A DNA stretch of 64,000 bases from Nakaseomyces glabratus (Eukaryota; Ascomycota; Saccharomycetes; Saccharomycetales; Saccharomycetaceae): NCBI RefSeq assembly GCF_010111755.1, contig NC_088955.1, positions 248,001 through 312,000 of the forward strand, written 5' to 3'. Of the stretch, positions 60,547 through 64,000 are shown piece after piece. The first letter of the stretch is position 1. Each line of letters begins with the position of its first letter. Made by a program: the position numbers and the translations under genes. Under the pieces are notes generated by a model. The model had not been told where the DNA came from. It searched no databases and saw only the letters and a program-made list of their open reading frames with translations.

Positions 60547-62052
60547 ATGGATTCTAGACACAACGTTATAGATTTGGTTGGTAACACTCCGCTTATCGAG
60601 CTGAAGAAGCTGCCTAAGGCGTATGGTATTCGTCCTCGTGTGTTTGCCAAGCTGGAGCTGTACAACCCAGGTGGTTCCATCAAGGACCGTATCGCCAAGA
60701 GCATGATCGAGTACGCAGAGGAGCAAGGCATCATCCACCCTTCGAGGTCTACGCTGATCGAGCCCACCTCTGGTAACACCGGTATTGGTCTTGCGCTTAT
60801 CGGTGCCGTCAAGGGTTACAGAACTATTATCACGTTGCCTGAGAAGATGTCCAATGAGAAAGTTAGTGTTCTGAAGGCGCTTGGTGCTGAGATTATCAGG
60901 ACGCCAACGGAGGCTGCTTGGGACTCTCCCGAGTCGCACATCGGTGTGGCCCGCCGTCTGGAGAAGGAGATCCCTGGCGCGATCATCCTGGACCAGTACA
61001 ACAACATGAAGAACCCCGAGGCCCACTACTTCGGTACCGGTCGCGAAATCCAGAAGCAGCTGGAGGACCTGAAGCTGTTCTCCCACTTGAACGCCGTGGT
61101 CGCCGGTGCCGGTACTGGTGGTACCATCTCCGGTATCTCCAAGTACTTGAAGGAGCAGAACCCAGAGATCAAGATCGTCGGCGCTGACCCTGTCGGCTCC
61201 ATCCTTGCCCAGCCAGAGAACTTGAACGAGACCGAGATCACCTCTTACAAAGTCGAAGGTATCGGCTACGACTTCATCCCAGAAGTGCTAGACAGATCCT
61301 TGGTCGACGTGTGGTACAAGACCGACGACAAGCCTGCCTTCAAGTACGCAAGACAGCTGATCTCCAACGAGGGTGTCCTGATCGGTGGCTCCTCCGGTTC
61401 TGCGTTCACAGCGCTAGTCGAGTACTGCAACGACCACCCAGAACTGTCCGAAGACGACGTCCTGGTCGCCATCTTCCCAGACTCCATCAGATCGTACTTG
61501 ACCAAGTTCGTCGACGACGAATGGTTGAAGACAAACGACCTGTGGGACGACGAGATCCTGAAGCGCGTAGACTTCGACGAAAAGAAGAAGCCAGCCACCG
61601 ACGACGTCTTCAAGGGCGCCACCGTCAAGGACTTGCACTTGAAGCCAGTGGTCGCCGTCAAGGACAACGCCTTGGTCTCCGACGTCATCTCCATCCTAAG
61701 AGACAACGCCTTCGACCAACTGCCTGTCCTGACACAAGACGGTAAGCTAACGGGTCTGGTGACTTTGTCCCAATTGCTAAAGAAGCTATCCACCGGCAAA
61801 GTTAACAACACAGACACAATCAAGAACCTATACTTGGATTTCAGAAAGTTGAACAACTTCGACGAAGTCTCCTCTTACAACGAAAACAAGTCCGGTAAGA
61901 AGAAGTTCGTCCAATTCACTTCCGAATCCACTTTGGCTGAATTGAACAAGTTCTTCGAAAAGAACTCCAGTGCCGTCATCACAGATGGATTGAAGCCTGT
62001 TCACATCGTTACAAAGATGGACTTGCTAAGTTACTTGGCTTCCACCGCTTGA
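60547..62052 (+). CDS. CYS4: Cystathionine beta-synthase
   Basis: Cytosolic PLP enzyme that condenses serine and homocysteine to cystathionine, the first step of transsulfuration toward cysteine. The 501-residue protein (507 in S. cerevisiae) starts MDSRHNVIDLVGNTPLIELK without a heme domain, as in yeasts. The PLP lysine is Lys46 in NPGGSIKDRIAKS; TSGNTGIGLA and AGAGTGGTISG bind cofactor and substrate. The C-terminal Bateman module of two CBS domains (about 365-500) includes FDQLPVLTQDGKLTGLVT. Codon use is strongly biased, consistent with high expression, with CTG-rich leucines early and TTG/CTA later. Confidence 0.98.
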   Translation: MDSRHNVIDLVGNTPLIELKKLPKAYGIRPRVFAKLELYNPGGSIKDRIAKSMIEYAEEQGIIHPSRSTLIEPTSGNTGIGLALIGAVKGYRTIITLPEKMSNEKVSVLKALGAEIIRTPTEAAWDSPESHIGVARRLEKEIPGAIILDQYNNMKNPEAHYFGTGREIQKQLEDLKLFSHLNAVVAGAGTGGTISGISKYLKEQNPEIKIVGADPVGSILAQPENLNETEITSYKVEGIGYDFIPEVLDRSLVDVWYKTDDKPAFKYARQLISNEGVLIGGSSGSAFTALVEYCNDHPELSEDDVLVAIFPDSIRSYLTKFVDDEWLKTNDLWDDEILKRVDFDEKKKPATDDVFKGATVKDLHLKPVVAVKDNALVSDVISILRDNAFDQLPVLTQDGKLTGLVTLSQLLKKLSTGKVNNTDTIKNLYLDFRKLNNFDEVSSYNENKSGKKKFVQFTSESTLAELNKFFEKNSSAVITDGLKPVHIVTKMDLLSYLASTA

Positions 62053-62632
62053 AGCAATAACCAGCAAAAAAACGAAAAAGAAAAAAACTTCGATAAATAT
62101 AGATTCAACGTACTATAATTCTAGCATTCTTATCAACGCTCTAATAGCGCACTATTACACCCATCGACCCATGTTTATCTAATGTATTTATATAGTTTCT
62201 CAAACCTCTCGCTTCTGCTGTAACGACAGGAGCAAATTCTGTACACTTTTTTTTATAAACTAAATAAACATATGATAGATGCACATAACAGTTCTCGCCA
62301 AGTAATCGACTATGCAGGTGCAAATAACTGACTTTATAATGCTTCTCATTATCCACCAGATCTAAATATCAGAATTGACGACATAGTTAAGAGGGTCCTT
62401 TCACGTAAAAAATCTTTTCTACGGTAAACTCTTATTTTGAGGGACCGATGCCGACACTAATAGGACTGTTGAGTCAATTCTGACTGCTGTCAAAAGGTTA
62501 TACCATTTGACAACTCGCTAAGTGTGCAGCTATCTTACTGTTTTCCCCCGTCTTGCTGTTATAATACGTCTTTCAGCGTCTCATTAGCAGCCCTATAGCA
62601 CGAAAACTAGCATTACGTCATATACATAACAG
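62053..62632. other. CYS4-PTI1 intergenic region
   Basis: A 580-bp A+T-rich gap between two plus-strand genes that should hold the CYS4 3' end and the PTI1 promoter. No RNA gene or repeat was seen. Confidence 0.5.
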
Positions 62633-63898
62633 ATGAGTGATCCTAGAAAGAGAAATACGCGACACCAACTTACGCCAGATAACTTATCTACATCCATTCT
62701 GGTTACTAATATACCTAGTGATTGGAACCAAGACGTGGTTTCTTCAGTAGTGGCAGGGTCAGGTCCCATTATTGACATCAGCAGTCGTAAAGACCCACGT
62801 ACAGGCAAAGTAAACGGACTGGTTTATGACTACCGGGAACCACAGGACTGCAGAAGGGCCTATGACCTCTTGCAAAGGGTAGAGAAACTACCGTTTGAGT
62901 TGGAGAGAATAATACCATCTAATTATAAGAATAGGACAGAGAGCGTGAAGGATAAGCCAGAGATTCAGCTGGATAGGGAGAATTTTCCCTGGAATGCACA
63001 ATTGTCATTACCATTTGATATGATCTCAGAAGTACCTCTACCTAAGAAGGCACCAACAGCGACGGCCACTTCAAGTAATACTACGAAGAATAATGATAAC
63101 AATATAGTAAATAGCATAGGAAGTAATGGTGTGGTAGTATTCCCCGAAATACTCATAAAAAGCTCTCAGAACCTGCCTAAGTTAGAGAAGGAGGCATTAG
63201 AAAGCTCGGATCCTATATCGGCCAACCTAAGTAAAATACCACCTGCCCAGATGATCGAGGTAATATCCAACTTAAAGATGTTGGCAAATCAACATAATAC
63301 TAAGAGGTCCCAATTAGAGACATTTTTGAAGTCTAATAATGATATTTTGATGACCATGTCACAGGCAATGTTAGAGATGGGCTTTATCGACTACGAGGTG
63401 GTAACACAAGTCATGAAAGATGTAACTAAGGAATCCAAGAGTGGGAAATCTACCAATAGTAACAGCAATAGTAACAGTAACAGCAACAGCGCTACTCCTA
63501 TAATGCCGCAATTTAATACAATGGCTACACCACCTATGGCTATGGGTGGTATGGTCCCACCAGTAAACAACATGAACATGGGTGGTATGGTGCCGATGCA
63601 AGGATTTATGCCAGCTGCTCCACAATTCAACTACAGCCCTCCACCACCAGTACCCGCACCAATGCAAGTTCCAATGTCAGGACCGGTATCTACCCCAACT
63701 CAGGCCCCACCAGTTCCTATGCCAGCACCAGTACAAATGAATGAACCAGAAATTAACGTCATCAAGCTACAACAACTACCAGAAAACCAAAGAGAGATGG
63801 TCAAGCAAGTGCTGAAACTAACTGATAGCCAGATCGCAGCACTTCCGGAGCAACAGCGTGCTATGGTCACAAATCTACGTAAAGAGTATTTGTACTGA
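62633..63898 (+). CDS. PTI1: Cleavage/polyadenylation and snoRNA 3'-end factor Pti1
   Basis: CstF-64-like component of the cleavage and polyadenylation factor, implicated in coupling 3'-end formation of mRNAs and snoRNAs. The 421-residue protein (425 in S. cerevisiae) has an RRM-like N-terminal domain (about 18-105, SILVTNIPSDWNQDVVSSVV). The CSTF2 hinge-type domain lies at about 205-265 (PPAQMIEVISNLKMLANQHN) and is followed by an Asn/Ser repeat. A Met/Pro-rich low-complexity region leads to the C-terminal CSTF helical bundle (LPENQREMVKQVLKLTDSQI). Located after CYS4 as YGR156W. Confidence 0.96.
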   Translation: MSDPRKRNTRHQLTPDNLSTSILVTNIPSDWNQDVVSSVVAGSGPIIDISSRKDPRTGKVNGLVYDYREPQDCRRAYDLLQRVEKLPFELERIIPSNYKNRTESVKDKPEIQLDRENFPWNAQLSLPFDMISEVPLPKKAPTATATSSNTTKNNDNNIVNSIGSNGVVVFPEILIKSSQNLPKLEKEALESSDPISANLSKIPPAQMIEVISNLKMLANQHNTKRSQLETFLKSNNDILMTMSQAMLEMGFIDYEVVTQVMKDVTKESKSGKSTNSNSNSNSNSNSATPIMPQFNTMATPPMAMGGMVPPVNNMNMGGMVPMQGFMPAAPQFNYSPPPPVPAPMQVPMSGPVSTPTQAPPVPMPAPVQMNEPEINVIKLQQLPENQREMVKQVLKLTDSQIAALPEQQRAMVTNLRKEYLY

Positions 63899-64000
63899 AG
63901 TATATAAATATAACATTCACTCTGTAAGCATTCTGTACTCCAGTTTATGTACTGATATCGTTGGCGAAGTGACCTTTCATGTGATAGCCTTATAATCACT

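Noticed and set aside
60442..61086. Long minus-strand frame overlapping CYS4
   Set aside because: Shadow of the codon-biased CYS4 gene on the opposite strand.

Overview
The window is a gene-dense, A+T-rich stretch of a nuclear chromosome from a budding yeast (Saccharomycetaceae). I recognise 26 protein-coding genes, one tRNA gene and a complete point centromere. None of the genes appears to have an intron, and I see no transposon, LTR, CRISPR array or prokaryotic element. Protein identity to Saccharomyces cerevisiae is high (RPB11 and YPT7 are nearly identical). The centromere spacing (CDEII of 78 bp) and the mosaic gene order point to a post-whole-genome-duplication yeast, most likely the Nakaseomyces / Candida glabrata group. 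I cannot fix the species from sequence alone.

Layout. Block 1 (about 0.1-29.4 kb) matches the S. cerevisiae chromosome XV pericentromere: TOP1, RPB11, SIN3, PFA4, IZH2, PHO80, then the centromere, then RRP6, ALG6, YSP3, UTP23, DNL4, TSR3 and SGT2. YPT7, which in S. cerevisiae sits beside CEN13, lies between RRP6 and ALG6. Block 2 (29.9-45.6 kb) matches chromosome II left arm, inverted as a whole: LDB7/RSC14, SLA1, HIR1, LAA2 (YBL010C), SCT1, FMT1, RRN6. Block 3 (46.6-48.9 kb) is the SCW11-CGR1 pair of chromosome VII left arm. Block 4 (49.2-63.9 kb) matches chromosome VII right arm: CCM1, GPC1, NAT2, ECL1 and ENP2 in inverted order, then tRNA-Ala(TGC), RSR1, CYS4 and PTI1 in the uninverted order.

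The genes are housekeeping functions. They cover transcription and chromatin (TOP1, RPB11, SIN3, LDB7, HIR1, RRN6, PTI1), ribosome biogenesis and RNA decay (RRP6, UTP23, TSR3, CGR1, ENP2), membrane traffic and endocytosis (YPT7, SLA1, LAA2, PFA4) and lipid synthesis (SCT1, GPC1). The others include phosphate and zinc signalling (PHO80, IZH2), mitochondrial expression (FMT1, CCM1) and sulfur metabolism (CYS4). The ribosome-biogenesis genes and RRN6 share a strong upstream signature of PAC (GCGATGAG) and RRPE (TGAAAATTT-like) motifs, often as inverted PAC pairs or perfect palindromes. SCW11 carries a cluster of Ace2/Swi5-like CCAGC sites.

The clearest non-coding find is the centromere between PHO80 and RRP6. 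The least explained region is the 2.9-kb gap between RPB11 and SIN3, which holds a perfect 28-bp palindrome and other hairpins but no convincing gene. For five genes (RRP6, HIR1, SCT1, CGR1, SLA1) the reading frame is open upstream to a TTG or GTG codon; I placed the start at the first ATG that matches the family's N-terminus. I found no undescribed biological system here.
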